From Dokdonella_A soli (GTDB lineage: Bacteria; Pseudomonadota; Gammaproteobacteria; Xanthomonadales; Rhodanobacteraceae), in assembly GCF_039523175.1 (NCBI RefSeq), contig NZ_BAAAEU010000024.1, forward strand, positions 62,001-126,000: a stretch of 64,000 nt of DNA, read 5' to 3'. Shown here piece by piece: positions 52,920 to 61,871 of the stretch. Position 1 is the stretch's first letter; each line of letters opens with the position of its first letter. The notes under the pieces were generated by a model. That model was not told the DNA's origin. It saw nothing but the letters and a program-made list of their open reading frames with translations, and made no database searches. A program made the position numbers and the translations under genes.

Positions 52920-53569
52920 GCGTCCCTCGTGACGGAATCGACATAGGCATCGATCGCCGCGCAGGCGGCTTCGCGTACCGCATCGACCGGTTGACCCGCG
53001 TCGATCACGCGGAACCGCGCGGGTTCGGCCGCGGCGCGCGCACGGTAGGCGGCGCGCACGCGCTCGAAGAAATCCCCGTTCTCCAGCTCGATGCGGTCGG
53101 CCTGGCCGCGCGCACCCGCGCGCGCCATGCCTTCGGCGACCGGTAGGTCGAGCAGCAGGGTGAGATCCGGCTTGATCAGGGCGGCCCAGCGTTCCAGATC
53201 CTCGATGCGCGCGAGCGGCTGGCCGCGGCCGCCACCTTGGTAGGCAAAGCTCGCATCGGTGAAACGGTCCGACAGCACCCAGCGCCCGGCGCCCAGCGCG
53301 GGTTGGATCACTTCGCGCACCAGCTGCGCGCGCGCCGCGAACATCAGCAGCAGTTCGCTTTCGGGGCAGACGTCCTTTCGCACCGGATCCAGCACGATCG
53401 CGCGCACCGCCTCGCCGAACGCGGTGCCGCCGGGTTCGCGCGTGACCACCACATCATCGAGGCCGCGGCTCGCGAGACGTTCGCGCACGGCTTCGAGCAC
53501 GGTGCTCTTGCCGGCGCCCTCGCCGCCTTCCAGGGTGATGAGCCGTCCACTCATGGGGCGTCCGTTCAT
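52916..53569 (-). CDS. tmk: thymidylate kinase
   Basis: Phosphorylates dTMP to dTDP; 217 residues. The P-loop is EGGEGAGKST, the DRX motif is LSDRFTDASFAYQGGGRG, and the lid region ARGQADRIELE fits the bacterial type. The ATG at 53569 overlaps the mltG stop as ATGA; an in-frame ATG at 53554 (MSGRLITLEGG) would also give a complete enzyme. Confidence 0.95.
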   Translation of the reverse strand: MNGRPMSGRLITLEGGEGAGKSTVLEAVRERLASRGLDDVVVTREPGGTAFGEAVRAIVLDPVRKDVCPESELLLMFAARAQLVREVIQPALGAGRWVLSDRFTDASFAYQGGGRGQPLARIEDLERWAALIKPDLTLLLDLPVAEGMARAGARGQADRIELENGDFFERVRAAYRARAAAEPARFRVIDAGQPVDAVREAACAAIDAYVDSVTRDA

Positions 53570-54570
53570 GGATTCCGGTGCAACTGGTACTTCTGCACCG
53601 CACGGTTGTGCGCGTCCAGGGTCGGCGAGAATTCGTGGCTGCCGTCGCCACGTGCGACGAAGTACAGCGCGTCGCCCGCAGTCGGATGCAGTACCGCCTC
53701 GATCGCGACTGCACCCGGCAAGGCGATCGGCGTTGGTGGCAGGCCATCGCGGGTATAGGTGTTGTACGGCGTGTCGGTATCCAGATCGCGGCGGTGAATG
53801 GTGCCGTCGTAGGCGTCGCCGAGGCCGTAGATCACGGTCGGATCGGTCTGCAGGCGCATGCGGAACTTGAGGCGACGCAGGAACACGCCGGCGATCAGCG
53901 GCCGCTCGTTCGGCTGCGCGGTCTCCTTCTCGACGATCGAGGCGAGGGTCAGTGCCTGGTATGGCGCATCCAGGTTAACGTCGGCTCCGCGCGCGGCCCA
54001 GAGCTTGTCCAGGGTCTTCTGCATCGACGCACGCGCGCGCTTGAGCACGTCGAAATCGGACTCACCCTTCACCCAGGCATAGGTTTCCGGCAGGAACCAG
54101 CCCTCCGGTTTGCCGTCGTCAATACCGACACGTCGGGCGATGTCCTCGTCGGATGCGCCTGGCAAGGTCTGTACGAGTCCGGCTTCCGCAGCGAGCGCGA
54201 GCCGCAGCTGCCTGAACGTCCAGCCATCGACGATCGTGAAACGATGCTGCACAACCTCGCCGGCGGCCATGCGGCGCAGCAGTTCGCGCGGCGTGATCCC
54301 CGGCGGCAGCGCGTACTCGCCGGCATGCAGGCGACCGGCGACGCCGAGTTCGCGCCCCAGCAGGCGCCAGTACAGCGGTGCGGCGCGGCTGACGCGCTCG
54401 CGGCGCAACTGGCGCACGATGTCGCGGTAGCGCGCGCCGCGTGCGATATCGATCGTCGCATCGGCGTGCGCGCCGGGCAGCGGCGACTCGGTGAAGCGCC
54501 GGTAGTCGAGCCAGGTGGCGACTGCGACGCCGACGATCATGAGCAGCACGAGGAGGATCAGCAGGCGCAT
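53566..54570 (-). CDS. mltG: endolytic murein transglycosylase MltG
   Basis: Cuts nascent peptidoglycan and so sets glycan length; inner-membrane protein, 334 residues (E. coli 340). One N-terminal helix (MRLLILLVLLMIVGVAVA), a LysM-like region, then the YceG domain with the catalytic Glu in ASIVEKETAQ and the substrate-site FRMRLQTDPTVIYGLG and DTPYNTY. GAGGGGG lies before the ATG at 54570; a longer frame to 54783 has no helix-forming lead. It follows pabB, as mltG follows pabC in E. coli. Confidence 0.93.
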   Translation of the reverse strand: MRLLILLVLLMIVGVAVATWLDYRRFTESPLPGAHADATIDIARGARYRDIVRQLRRERVSRAAPLYWRLLGRELGVAGRLHAGEYALPPGITPRELLRRMAAGEVVQHRFTIVDGWTFRQLRLALAAEAGLVQTLPGASDEDIARRVGIDDGKPEGWFLPETYAWVKGESDFDVLKRARASMQKTLDKLWAARGADVNLDAPYQALTLASIVEKETAQPNERPLIAGVFLRRLKFRMRLQTDPTVIYGLGDAYDGTIHRRDLDTDTPYNTYTRDGLPPTPIALPGAVAIEAVLHPTAGDALYFVARGDGSHEFSPTLDAHNRAVQKYQLHRNP

Positions 54571-54727
54571 CGCGGCGCCCCCTCGCACTGCATGCGGATT
54601 CAGCGGGTTTCGGAAGGTCGGCATAGGTCGGGCAGCGTAACCGGATTGGGTAGCGGAGAGCGAGGGATTGGGGTGATCAGGAGCTGAAACGGCATCCATC
54701 GTCGCCCCGGTGCGTCGCTCTCGGCCT

Positions 54728-56080
54728 TCAGCCCTGCGCACCCAGTGCGCGCAACATGCCGCGCGCCTTCGCGCGTGTCTCATCGAGCTCGCGTTCCGCG
54801 ATCGAGTCGGCGACGATGCCGGCGCCGGCGCGCAAGCTCACCTCGTCACCACGCAGGGTCAGGGTGCGGATCAGGATATTGAGGTCGAGGTCGCCGTCAC
54901 GGTTCAGATAGCCGAGCGAGCCGGTGTAGGCGCCGCGGCCGACGCGCTCGAGGTCGGCGATGATCTGCATGCAACGCACCTTCGGGCAACCGGTGATCGT
55001 GCCGCCCGGAAACACCGCGCGGATCGCCTGTCCTGGTGTCATGCCGGCGCGCAAGGTACCGCGCACATTCGAAACGATGTGGTGCACATGCGCGTAGCTC
55101 TCGACCGCCATGACCTCGTCGACGACGACGCTGCCGGGCACGCAGATGCGGCCGAGATCGTTGCGCTCCAGGTCGATCAGCATCACGTGTTCGGCACGTT
55201 CTTTCGGATGGCCGACCAACTCGCGGACCATCACTGCGTCGTCATCGACGCCGCGCGGGCGGGTGCCGGCGATCGGTCGCGTCTGCACCGTGTCGCCACG
55301 GATTTCGATCAGGCGCTCCGGCGACGAGCTCGCGATCGCCCAGTCCTGCGTTTGCAGCAGCGCGGCGAACGGCGCCGGATTCGCCTGCCGCAACGCGGCG
55401 TAGAGATCCGCTGCGGCCGGCGCGGCCGTGCAGCGCGCACGCCATTCGCGCGAGAGGTTGACCTGGAAAACGTCGCCGGCGCGCAGATGCTCGTGGATGC
55501 GCGCAACGCCCTCGAGAAAATCTGCCGGCGCGTCCTCGCCGATTGCAGAAACTACAAGCGGCGAAGGTTGCAGCACGGGCGCCGCATCGAGATCGGCCTG
55601 CAAGCGGTCGAGCAGGTCGCGACGCCCTGCCTCGGCAACCAGAACCGTGCGTTCGCGCTCGTGATCCACGACGACGGCGGCCGGGCAGCGCAGCGCCAGC
55701 GCCATCGGTAGCGCTTTGTCGCGCGGCGCCGGCAGATGCAGGCTCGGCTCGATCTCGGCCGCGAGTTCGTAGCCGAGATAGAGCAGCCAGCCGCCACGGA
55801 ACGGCAGCTCTACCGCGTCGGCGCGCGGCAACCGCGCGGCACGCCACGCCTCGTCCAGTGCTTCCAGGAAGCGCGCACCAACGCGCTGGCCGTGTGCATC
55901 GCGCACCCCATCCGCATCGAGCCGCAGCGTGGCTTCCGGAAACGCGAACAGGATGTCGTAGCGCGCCCGCGCGTTGCCACGCGCGACGCTTTCGAGCAGG
56001 CCGGGATAACGGGCGGGATTGGCAGCAGCGAGCGACAGCAGGTCGCGAGCGCCCGGAAGTTCACGAATGAGCGAAACCAT
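54728..56080 (-). CDS. pabB: aminodeoxychorismate synthase component I
   Basis: Makes 4-amino-4-deoxychorismate for folate synthesis; 450 residues of the chorismate-binding family. FQVNLSREW, SSSPERLIEI, RPIAGTRPRG, MLIDLERNDLGRI, FPGGTITGCPKVR and YTGSLGYLNRDGDLDLNILI are family motifs. The third motif has Ala in PIAGT where E. coli PabB has the nucleophile Lys (PIKGT), a TrpE-like feature. Genome position (fabF-pabB-mltG-tmk-holB) favours PabB over TrpE. pabC, which occupies this place in E. coli, is not present. Confidence 0.88.
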   Translation of the reverse strand: MVSLIRELPGARDLLSLAAANPARYPGLLESVARGNARARYDILFAFPEATLRLDADGVRDAHGQRVGARFLEALDEAWRAARLPRADAVELPFRGGWLLYLGYELAAEIEPSLHLPAPRDKALPMALALRCPAAVVVDHERERTVLVAEAGRRDLLDRLQADLDAAPVLQPSPLVVSAIGEDAPADFLEGVARIHEHLRAGDVFQVNLSREWRARCTAAPAAADLYAALRQANPAPFAALLQTQDWAIASSSPERLIEIRGDTVQTRPIAGTRPRGVDDDAVMVRELVGHPKERAEHVMLIDLERNDLGRICVPGSVVVDEVMAVESYAHVHHIVSNVRGTLRAGMTPGQAIRAVFPGGTITGCPKVRCMQIIADLERVGRGAYTGSLGYLNRDGDLDLNILIRTLTLRGDEVSLRAGAGIVADSIAERELDETRAKARGMLRALGAQG

Positions 56081-56095
56081 CGCCTGCCGCTTCCT

Positions 56096-56224
56096 GTAGG
56101 AGCGGCTTCAGCCGCGATGCTGTAGCCCTCCCCTTCAAGCCTGTCCTGAGCGCGGTCGAAGGAGGGAGGGTTGGGTGAGAACGGTATTCGGCAGCGAGAG
56201 CATCGCGGCTGAAGCCGCTCCTAC
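56096..56224. repeat. inverted pair of GTAGGAGCGGCTTCAGCCGC repeats overlapping the fabF stop codon
   Basis: The left arm starts at 56096 and the right arm ends at 56224. Between them is an 80-bp stretch with CCTCCC/GGGAGG symmetry. On the minus strand the right arm begins GTAGGAGCGG, and its TAG is the stop codon of fabF (56221-56223). The pair separates fabF from pabB within the operon. Confidence 0.88.
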
Positions 56225-57459
56225 AGGCGACGGAAGACCAGGGTGCCGTTGGTACCGCCGAAACCGAATGAATTCGACAGCACGACATCGAGTTTCGCCT
56301 CGCGCGCGGTGTGCGGCACGAAATCGAGGTCGCAGCCTTCGCCCGGATTGTCGAGGTTGATCGTCGGCGGCACCACGTTGTCGCGCAACGCGAGCACCGA
56401 GAAGATCGCCTCGACACCGCCCGCCGCACCGAGCAGATGGCCGGTCATCGACTTGGTCGAGCTGACCATCAGCTTGTTCGCGTGATCGCCGAACACGCCC
56501 TTGATGCCGTAAACCTCGGCGACATCGCCGGCCGGGGTCGAGGTGCCATGCGCGTTGATGTACTGCACGTCGGTCAGGTTCAACCCGGCGTCCTTGACGG
56601 CCGCGGCCATGCAGCGTCCGCCGCCCTCGCCATTCTCGATCGGCGCGGTCATATGGAACGCGTCACCGCTCATGCCGAAGCCGACGAGCTCGCAATAGAT
56701 GCGCGCGCCACGCTTCTTCGCATGCTCGTAGTCCTCGATGACCAGCACGCCCGCGCCGTCGGAGAGCACGAAGCCGTCGCGGTCCTTGTCCCACGGACGG
56801 CTGGCCTTCTCCGGCTCGTCATTGCGCGTGGACATCGCGCGCGCCGAGCAGAAGCCGCCAACCGCGGTGCCGACCGTCGAAAATTCAGCGCCGCCGGCGA
56901 CCATCACGTCGGCATCGCCGTACTGGATCATGCGCATCGCGAGGCCGATGTTGTGCGTGCCTGTGGTGCAGGCCGTCACGCAGGCGATGTTCGGACCCTT
57001 CAGGCCGAGCATGATCGACAGGTTGCCGGACGCCATGTTGATGATCGAACTCGGCACGAAGAACGGCGAGATCTTGCGCTGGCCGTGTTCGTGATAGGTG
57101 ATCGCGGTCTTCTCGATTGTCGCGATGCCGCCGATGCCGGCGCCGACCGCGACGCCGATGCGTTCCTCGTCGTGCTCGTGCGGATGCAAACCGGCATCCG
57201 CGAGCGCCTGCACCGAGGCGGCGATGCCGTAGTGGATGAACGGGTCCATCTTCTTGACGTCTTTCGCCGCCACGTACTGCGCGGGATCGAAGTCGCGGAT
57301 CTCACCGGCGATGCGCGTCGGGAACGTCGACGCATCGAAATGCGTGATCGGGCCGATGCCGCTGCGTCCGGCCGTGATGTTCGCCCACGCACTCGCAACG
57401 TCGTTGCCGACGGGACTGACGATGCCGAGACCGGTGACTACGACGCGACGCTTGCTCAT
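56221..57459 (-). CDS. fabF: beta-ketoacyl-ACP synthase II
   Basis: Elongating condensing enzyme of fatty-acid synthesis; 412 residues. The catalytic Cys is in ACVTACTTGTHNIG, the two His in NAHGTSTPAGD and SMTGHLLGAAGG. The start MSKRRVVVTGLGIVSPVG is certain. It lies about 210 bp after acpP with a terminator-like hairpin between. The stop codon is supplied by a repeat element. Confidence 0.96.
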   Translation of the reverse strand: MSKRRVVVTGLGIVSPVGNDVASAWANITAGRSGIGPITHFDASTFPTRIAGEIRDFDPAQYVAAKDVKKMDPFIHYGIAASVQALADAGLHPHEHDEERIGVAVGAGIGGIATIEKTAITYHEHGQRKISPFFVPSSIINMASGNLSIMLGLKGPNIACVTACTTGTHNIGLAMRMIQYGDADVMVAGGAEFSTVGTAVGGFCSARAMSTRNDEPEKASRPWDKDRDGFVLSDGAGVLVIEDYEHAKKRGARIYCELVGFGMSGDAFHMTAPIENGEGGGRCMAAAVKDAGLNLTDVQYINAHGTSTPAGDVAEVYGIKGVFGDHANKLMVSSTKSMTGHLLGAAGGVEAIFSVLALRDNVVPPTINLDNPGEGCDLDFVPHTAREAKLDVVLSNSFGFGGTNGTLVFRRL

Positions 57460-57609
57460 GGCTAAAACTTCTCGATTCCAGCGATCGGCGAGATCGCGAT
57501 TGCTCTTGTCGAAAAGTGCGGCCAAGGATGGCCGCTTCTGGACTCTCACGGCCGAGGATGCCCGCAAGCAGGACCATACTTCTCGATTGCGGCGATCATG
57601 GATGATCGC

Positions 57610-57650
57610 ACGAGTAAAACGAAAGCTGCGCCTCGTGGGCGCAGCATCGC
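57610..57650 (-). terminator. hairpin with T-rich tail between acpP and fabF
   Basis: On the minus strand GCTGCGCC and GGCGCAGC form an 8-bp stem around CACGA (57625-57645), followed by TTTCGTTTTAC. It lies about 25 bp after the acpP stop and probably ends part of the transcripts, keeping acpP mRNA more abundant than fabF. Confidence 0.6.
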
Positions 57651-57670
57651 GTGACGCTTGAGGCCGAGGC

Positions 57671-57910
57671 TCAGGCCTTGACGTGTGCCTTCACGTAGTC
57701 GATCGCCTGCTGGACCGTGGTGATCTTCTCGGCTTCCTCATCCGGAATCTCGCATTCGAATTCCTCTTCGAGCGCCATCACCAGCTCGACCGTATCCAGC
57801 GAATCCGCGCCGAGGTCGTCAACGAACGACGCGTTCGGCGTGACCTCGTCTTCCTTCACACCCAGCTGTTCGACGACGATCTTCTTGACGCGCTCTTCGA
57901 TAGTGCTCAT
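57671..57910 (-). CDS. acpP: acyl carrier protein
   Basis: A 79-residue acidic four-helix carrier. The phosphopantetheine Ser is in GADSLDTVELVMALEEEFEC. The start MSTIEERVKKIVVEQLG follows GGGAGG. It sits between fabG and fabF as in E. coli. Confidence 0.98.
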   Translation of the reverse strand: MSTIEERVKKIVVEQLGVKEDEVTPNASFVDDLGADSLDTVELVMALEEEFECEIPDEEAEKITTVQQAIDYVKAHVKA

Positions 57911-58122
57911 GTGTACCTGTACCTCCCGATGGGAATTCGTGCGGCGGGCGGCGCATTCGGCGGCGCCGAGCCCGAAAAAGACGCCGCATTGTAGATGAAG
58001 CAGGGAACAGGGGCTAGGGATGAGGTGCGACGGCGCCAAAATCGGGATTCGCCGCCAGCGGCCGCGCCACAGACGGGTATTCCGACGGCAGCGCCCGACT
58101 GCACACCCGCTTCCCTCGATCC

Positions 58123-58866
58123 TCAGGGCATGTACATCCCGCCATTGACGTGCAGCGTCTCGCCGGTGATGTACGCGGCCGCCGGCGAAGCCAGAAACGC
58201 GACCGCCTTGGCGATATCGTCGGCGGCGCCGAGACGACCGAGCGCAATCTGACCGAGCAGCGCGTTGCGCTGCTCTTCCGGCAATGCACGCGTCATGTCG
58301 GTATCGATGAAACCCGGCGCGACGACGTTGACCGTGATGCCGCGCGAGCCGATCTCGCGCGCCACCGACTTCGAGAACGCGATGATGCCGGCCTTCGCCG
58401 CCGCGTAGTTCGCCTGACCCGGATTGCCGGTCAGGCCGATCACCGAGGCAATCGAGATGATGCGGCCCTTGCGCGCCTTCACCATGCCGCGCAGCACCGC
58501 CTTCGAGCAGCGATAGACCGAACTCAGATTGGTATCGAGGATCGCCTGCCAGTCCTCGTCCTTCATGCGCATCAGCAACTGGTCGCGCGTGATGCCGGCG
58601 TTGTTGACCAGGATCGAGACCGCGCCAAATTCCTTCGTGATCGCATCGATCAGCGCCTCGACCGCAGCGCCGTCGGTCACGTTCAGTGCGCGCCCGGTGC
58701 CGCCATGCGCGGAGAGACGTTCGCCGATCGCGTTCGCGCCCGCTTCCGTCGTCGCGGTGCCGATCACTTTCGCGCCGAGCGCCGCCAGTTCATCCGCGAT
58801 CGCCGCGCCGATACCGCGGCTCGCGCCGGTGACCAGCGCGATTTCACCTTCGAATAGCTTGCCCAT
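58123..58866 (-). CDS. fabG: 3-oxoacyl-ACP reductase
   Basis: NADPH-dependent ketoacyl-ACP reduction; 247 residues, SDR family. The cofactor site is VTGASRGIGAAIA, the catalytic residues are Ser in SIASVIGLTG and Tyr-Lys in YAAAKAG, and NNAGITRDQLLMRMKDEDW matches FabG. The ATG at 58866 gives MGKLFEGEIALVTG; the Shine-Dalgarno is weak. It is separated from fabD by an insert of about 2 kb holding four unrelated genes or remnants. Confidence 0.96.
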   Translation of the reverse strand: MGKLFEGEIALVTGASRGIGAAIADELAALGAKVIGTATTEAGANAIGERLSAHGGTGRALNVTDGAAVEALIDAITKEFGAVSILVNNAGITRDQLLMRMKDEDWQAILDTNLSSVYRCSKAVLRGMVKARKGRIISIASVIGLTGNPGQANYAAAKAGIIAFSKSVAREIGSRGITVNVVAPGFIDTDMTRALPEEQRNALLGQIALGRLGAADDIAKAVAFLASPAAAYITGETLHVNGGMYMP

Positions 58867-59087
58867 CGTCCGGCCCGTTCGTTTATGCGATCGTCCATGA
58901 TCGCAAAAGACCGAGCAACCATCCATGCCTGCACTGTTCAAAAACGCGAGGGCGCGAACCTTACACGGAATCGTTGGTGCCCTGCACGCCGGCCTGGGCC
59001 GACTGGCGATTCTCCAGCGAGCCGCAAATCCCCTGTCGCATCACGCCGCTTCGCGCTGGTGCGGTACGGGCGGCCAGAAGTGGCGAA

Positions 59088-59510
59088 TCAGGGACGGGTC
59101 TTGTCGTCGACCCGACGCCAGCTCGAACGGGTCTCTATGCCGGTAATCGTCGTGGTCGATGTCATCGACTTGCCGTCTTCTGAAATCACGTACTTCTCGT
59201 CACGTCGACTGCCATCGGCGAACAGCAACGTGGCAGCGATGTGCTGATCCCCGGGATCTTCGGCGTCGACTCTGTATTGGTGGTGGAACCCCCCCCTGAC
59301 TGGATGGACATGCATCAGGACATAGCCGCCGGTCTTGTAGGTCGGGTCGACCGCGTCGAAATACAGCTCGTCATTGCCGTCACCCCAGTGCCCGACCAGC
59401 TGGGTGGACGGCAATCCGAGGCTGGAGAGATCCCTGTCGACGTCCGTGCGATGCGAGCATGCACTCAGTGATATCGCGAAAAGCGCGCACCAAAGAATCT
59501 TCCACCGCAT
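59088..59510 (-). CDS. small putative lipoprotein
   Basis: A 140-residue exported protein. The lipobox is ISLSAC with the Cys at residue 18, after a short hydrophobic signal. The mature part (GHWGDGNDELYFDAVDPTYK, then HHQYRVDAEDPGDQHIAATL) is beta-rich and reads like a small lipocalin-type or stress-response domain; I do not recognise the family. It lies in the insert between fabD and fabG, on their strand. Confidence 0.7.
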   Translation of the reverse strand: MRWKILWCALFAISLSACSHRTDVDRDLSSLGLPSTQLVGHWGDGNDELYFDAVDPTYKTGGYVLMHVHPVRGGFHHQYRVDAEDPGDQHIAATLLFADGSRRDEKYVISEDGKSMTSTTTITGIETRSSWRRVDDKTRP

Positions 59511-59615
59511 ACAGCCCCTCCCGGTAGTGGTATGCCAGCGAACGATCCCGCATCGATCGTACGCGATCCGAAGGCACGGACCTTACATGGAATCGCCGGA
59601 GCGCGGCATATGCCG

Positions 59616-60007
59616 TCAATGGCAACAGGCGGCACCCAGGTTGCCGTACCCGTCGTGCCGGCGCAGCCAGTACATGCCGCGATCGCCCTCGTCGCGCCTC
59701 GCCGGCACGATGTCGAGGTAGTGATAGGCGACGTTCAGCATGTCGAGGCCACGCGCATAGGTCGAGGTCGAGTACGTATGGAAGACCTGGCCTGACGGAT
59801 CCTTGCAGAACACGCTGACTCCCTCGCGTTCGGAGAGCGCGGGATCCTGAAGCGTGAAGTTGTAGTAGGCCTTCTTGTTCGCCACCTCCTCATCGATCGC
59901 CGTTGCCGGACGACACCCACTTGGACGTCCATCCCATTCTTTTCCTGTATGCAGCGATTTTTTTCCGGCGACGCGCGCGAAACGGCGATCAGCGTGACGT
60001 CCGTTGC
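59616..60007 (-). pseudogene. decayed DUF899 (thioredoxin-like) gene
   Basis: Family pieces appear in three frames in the right order. The first is TDVTLIAVSRASPEKNRC (60004-59950), the second MGWTSKWVSSGNGD (about 59938-59897), and the third runs from ANKKAYYNF through EREGVSVFCKDPSGQVFHTY and YARGLDMLNVAYHYLDIV to RRHDGYG (59897-59616). Two frameshifts, near 59940 and 59898, break the gene, the N-terminal third is missing, and a two-residue duplication (STST) sits in the HTYSTYARG motif. DUF899 genes often accompany ArsR and SRPBCC genes like those just upstream. Confidence 0.75.
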
Positions 60008-60048
60008 CGCGGCACGCCGTGCAGATAGCGCACATCGGTTGTCTTCTT

Positions 60049-60483
60049 CTAGACCAGACGCTTGATCAGCGATTCCAGGAATTGCGACCAGCCGCCACGA
60101 TGGTCTTCGGCCAGCGCCTCGGTCGGCAGTCCCTCGTGGGTCAGACGCAGCTCGGTCTGCTTGCCGCGCGACGTCAGCTCGATCGTCACGACCGATTCCT
60201 TGCCCTGCGTGCCTTCGCTGACCCAGGTGAATTCGAGCAGGCGCGGACGCTCGACGCGCAGGTAGCGGCCGTAGTGCGGATAGATGCGCTCCTGCCATGG
60301 CATTTCGATGTAGAACAGACCGTCCACACGAGGATCGACGCTCGCGTTCTGGCCGTCGGCGAGCCACGCCTTCACGCTGGCCGGATTGACCCAGGCGTCG
60401 AACATGCGCTCCGCACTCGCCTCGTAGGTGCGCGGCACGCTGGTGCTGAACGGCCCCATCGCTTTTTCATTGCGCTCAGTCAT
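60049..60483 (-). CDS. SRPBCC (AHSA1-like) domain protein
   Basis: A 144-residue START-fold protein of the activator-of-Hsp90-ATPase type. RTYEASAERMFDAWVNPASV is the usual opening; LEFTWVSEGTQGKESVVTIE and the ending GGWSQFLESLIKRLV complete the fold. Such proteins bind hydrophobic ligands; no catalytic site is evident. Its ATG overlaps the ArsR gene end by 8 bp, forming the common ArsR-SRPBCC pair. Confidence 0.88.
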   Translation of the reverse strand: MTERNEKAMGPFSTSVPRTYEASAERMFDAWVNPASVKAWLADGQNASVDPRVDGLFYIEMPWQERIYPHYGRYLRVERPRLLEFTWVSEGTQGKESVVTIELTSRGKQTELRLTHEGLPTEALAEDHRGGWSQFLESLIKRLV

Positions 60484-60811
60484 CGACTTTCTCCCCGTTG
60501 TCGGTCCTCGCAAGAAATTCGCCCAGCGCATCGAGACGCTGGTTCCAGAAGCGTTCGTACTGTGACGCCCAGCGCGCGATCTCGCGCAACGGCAACGCAC
60601 GCAGGTGCAGGTAATGCTCGCGCCCATGCCGGTGCCGGCGCACGAGCCCGGCACGTTCCAGCACCTTCACATGCTTGGACACCGCGTTGAGCGACATGTC
60701 GAACGGCTGCGCGAGATCGGTCACGCGCACCTCGCCCCGTGTCAGGCGGGAGACGATGCGGCGCCGGGTGGGATCCGCAAGCGCGGCGAACGCGAGATCG
60801 AGTTTCGACAT
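60476..60811 (-). CDS. ArsR-family transcriptional regulator
   Basis: A 111-residue winged-helix repressor. ALADPTRRRIVSRLTRGEVR and SLNAVSKHVKVLERAGLVRR give the helix-turn-helix, and RHGREHYLHL the wing. The metal-binding Cys pair of classical ArsR is absent, so it senses something else. It probably controls itself and the SRPBCC gene. The AT-rich stretch at about 60815-60860 (TTCAACCTTTAGGTTGAATA) contains a perfect palindrome, a likely operator. Confidence 0.88.
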   Translation of the reverse strand: MSKLDLAFAALADPTRRRIVSRLTRGEVRVTDLAQPFDMSLNAVSKHVKVLERAGLVRRHRHGREHYLHLRALPLREIARWASQYERFWNQRLDALGEFLARTDNGEKVDD

Positions 60812-60818
60812 GGCAGCA

Positions 60819-60842
60819 GTAATTCAACCTTTAGGTTGAATA
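60819..60842. promoter_or_regulatory. palindromic operator candidate of the ArsR gene
   Basis: ATTCAACCTTTAGGTTGAAT is a perfect inverted repeat (ATTCAACCT and AGGTTGAAT around TT, 20 bp) located a few bases upstream of the ArsR start on the minus strand. Position and symmetry fit autorepression. Confidence 0.65.
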
Positions 60843-60919
60843 ATACGCCACTCAAAAAGCGCGTCAAGCGCGTGCATTCAGCAGGGAAGCTTGAGGTGCA
60901 GCGGTGCGCGGTGCAGCGT

Positions 60920-61870
60920 TCAGCCGCGCCAGTCGCCCAGCGCCGCGTCGAATTCGCCTGGCGTACCCAGCGCGCGACCGTCGATCGCCTTGTCGATGCG
61001 CTTGACGAGACCCGTCAGCACCTTGCCCGGCCCGCATTCGGCGATGCGTGTCGCACCGTTCGCAGCGAGCGCCTGCACGCATTCGGTCCAGCGTACCGGC
61101 AGGTAGAGCTGGCGCACCAGCGATTCGCGGATCTCCGCGAGTCCGGGATGCACGCGGGCATCGACGTTCTGCACCACCGGAATCCGAAGCTGGCTCCAGC
61201 TGTAGGCCTTGATCGCCTCGGCGAGACGATTCGCGGCTTCGCGCATCAGCGGCGTATGCGAAGGCACACTGACCGCCAGCTTGACCGTCTTGCGCACCCC
61301 ACGTTCGGTGAGCTTCACCAGCGCGGCGTCGACGGCCTGCACGTGGCCGCCGATCACGATCTGGCCGGGCGAGTTGTAGTTCGCCGGCGTGACCACATGA
61401 TCGCCCGAGACTTCGCGGCAGACCTCCTCGACCAGCGCATCGTCCGCGCCGAGCACGGCGGCCATTGCACCGACGCCTTCCGGCGCAGCTTCCTGCATCG
61501 CCTGGCCACGGATGCGCACGAGGTGCGCGGCATCGTGCAGCGAGATCGCGCCGGCCGCGACCAACGCGGTGTATTCGCCGAGGCTGTGCCCGGCCAGCCG
61601 CGCCGGCATCACACCACCGGCCGCGAGCCATACGCGCCAGACCGCTACACCGGCCGCGAGCAGCGCCGGCTGCGTGTATTCGGTGCGATTCAGCATCGCT
61701 TCCGGGCCGCCTTGCGACAACGCCCACAAGTCGACGCCCGCGCCTTCGGACGCTTCCGCGAACGTCTCGCGCACTTGCGGATGCAGCTCGCCGAGTTCGG
61801 CCAGCATGCCGATCGACTGCGAGCCTTGGCCCGGAAAGACGAACGCGAGCACGGAGGAATGCGTATTCAT
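60920..61870 (-). CDS. fabD: malonyl-CoA:ACP transacylase
   Basis: Transfers malonyl from CoA to ACP; 316 residues. FVFPGQGSQSIGML opens the enzyme, the nucleophile Ser is in AGHSLGEYTAL, and the catalytic His in VPSHTPLM. PVVQNVDARVH also matches. It directly follows the small membrane gene and fabH. Confidence 0.95.
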   Translation of the reverse strand: MNTHSSVLAFVFPGQGSQSIGMLAELGELHPQVRETFAEASEGAGVDLWALSQGGPEAMLNRTEYTQPALLAAGVAVWRVWLAAGGVMPARLAGHSLGEYTALVAAGAISLHDAAHLVRIRGQAMQEAAPEGVGAMAAVLGADDALVEEVCREVSGDHVVTPANYNSPGQIVIGGHVQAVDAALVKLTERGVRKTVKLAVSVPSHTPLMREAANRLAEAIKAYSWSQLRIPVVQNVDARVHPGLAEIRESLVRQLYLPVRWTECVQALAANGATRIAECGPGKVLTGLVKRIDKAIDGRALGTPGEFDAALGDWRG

Positions 61871-61871
61871 C

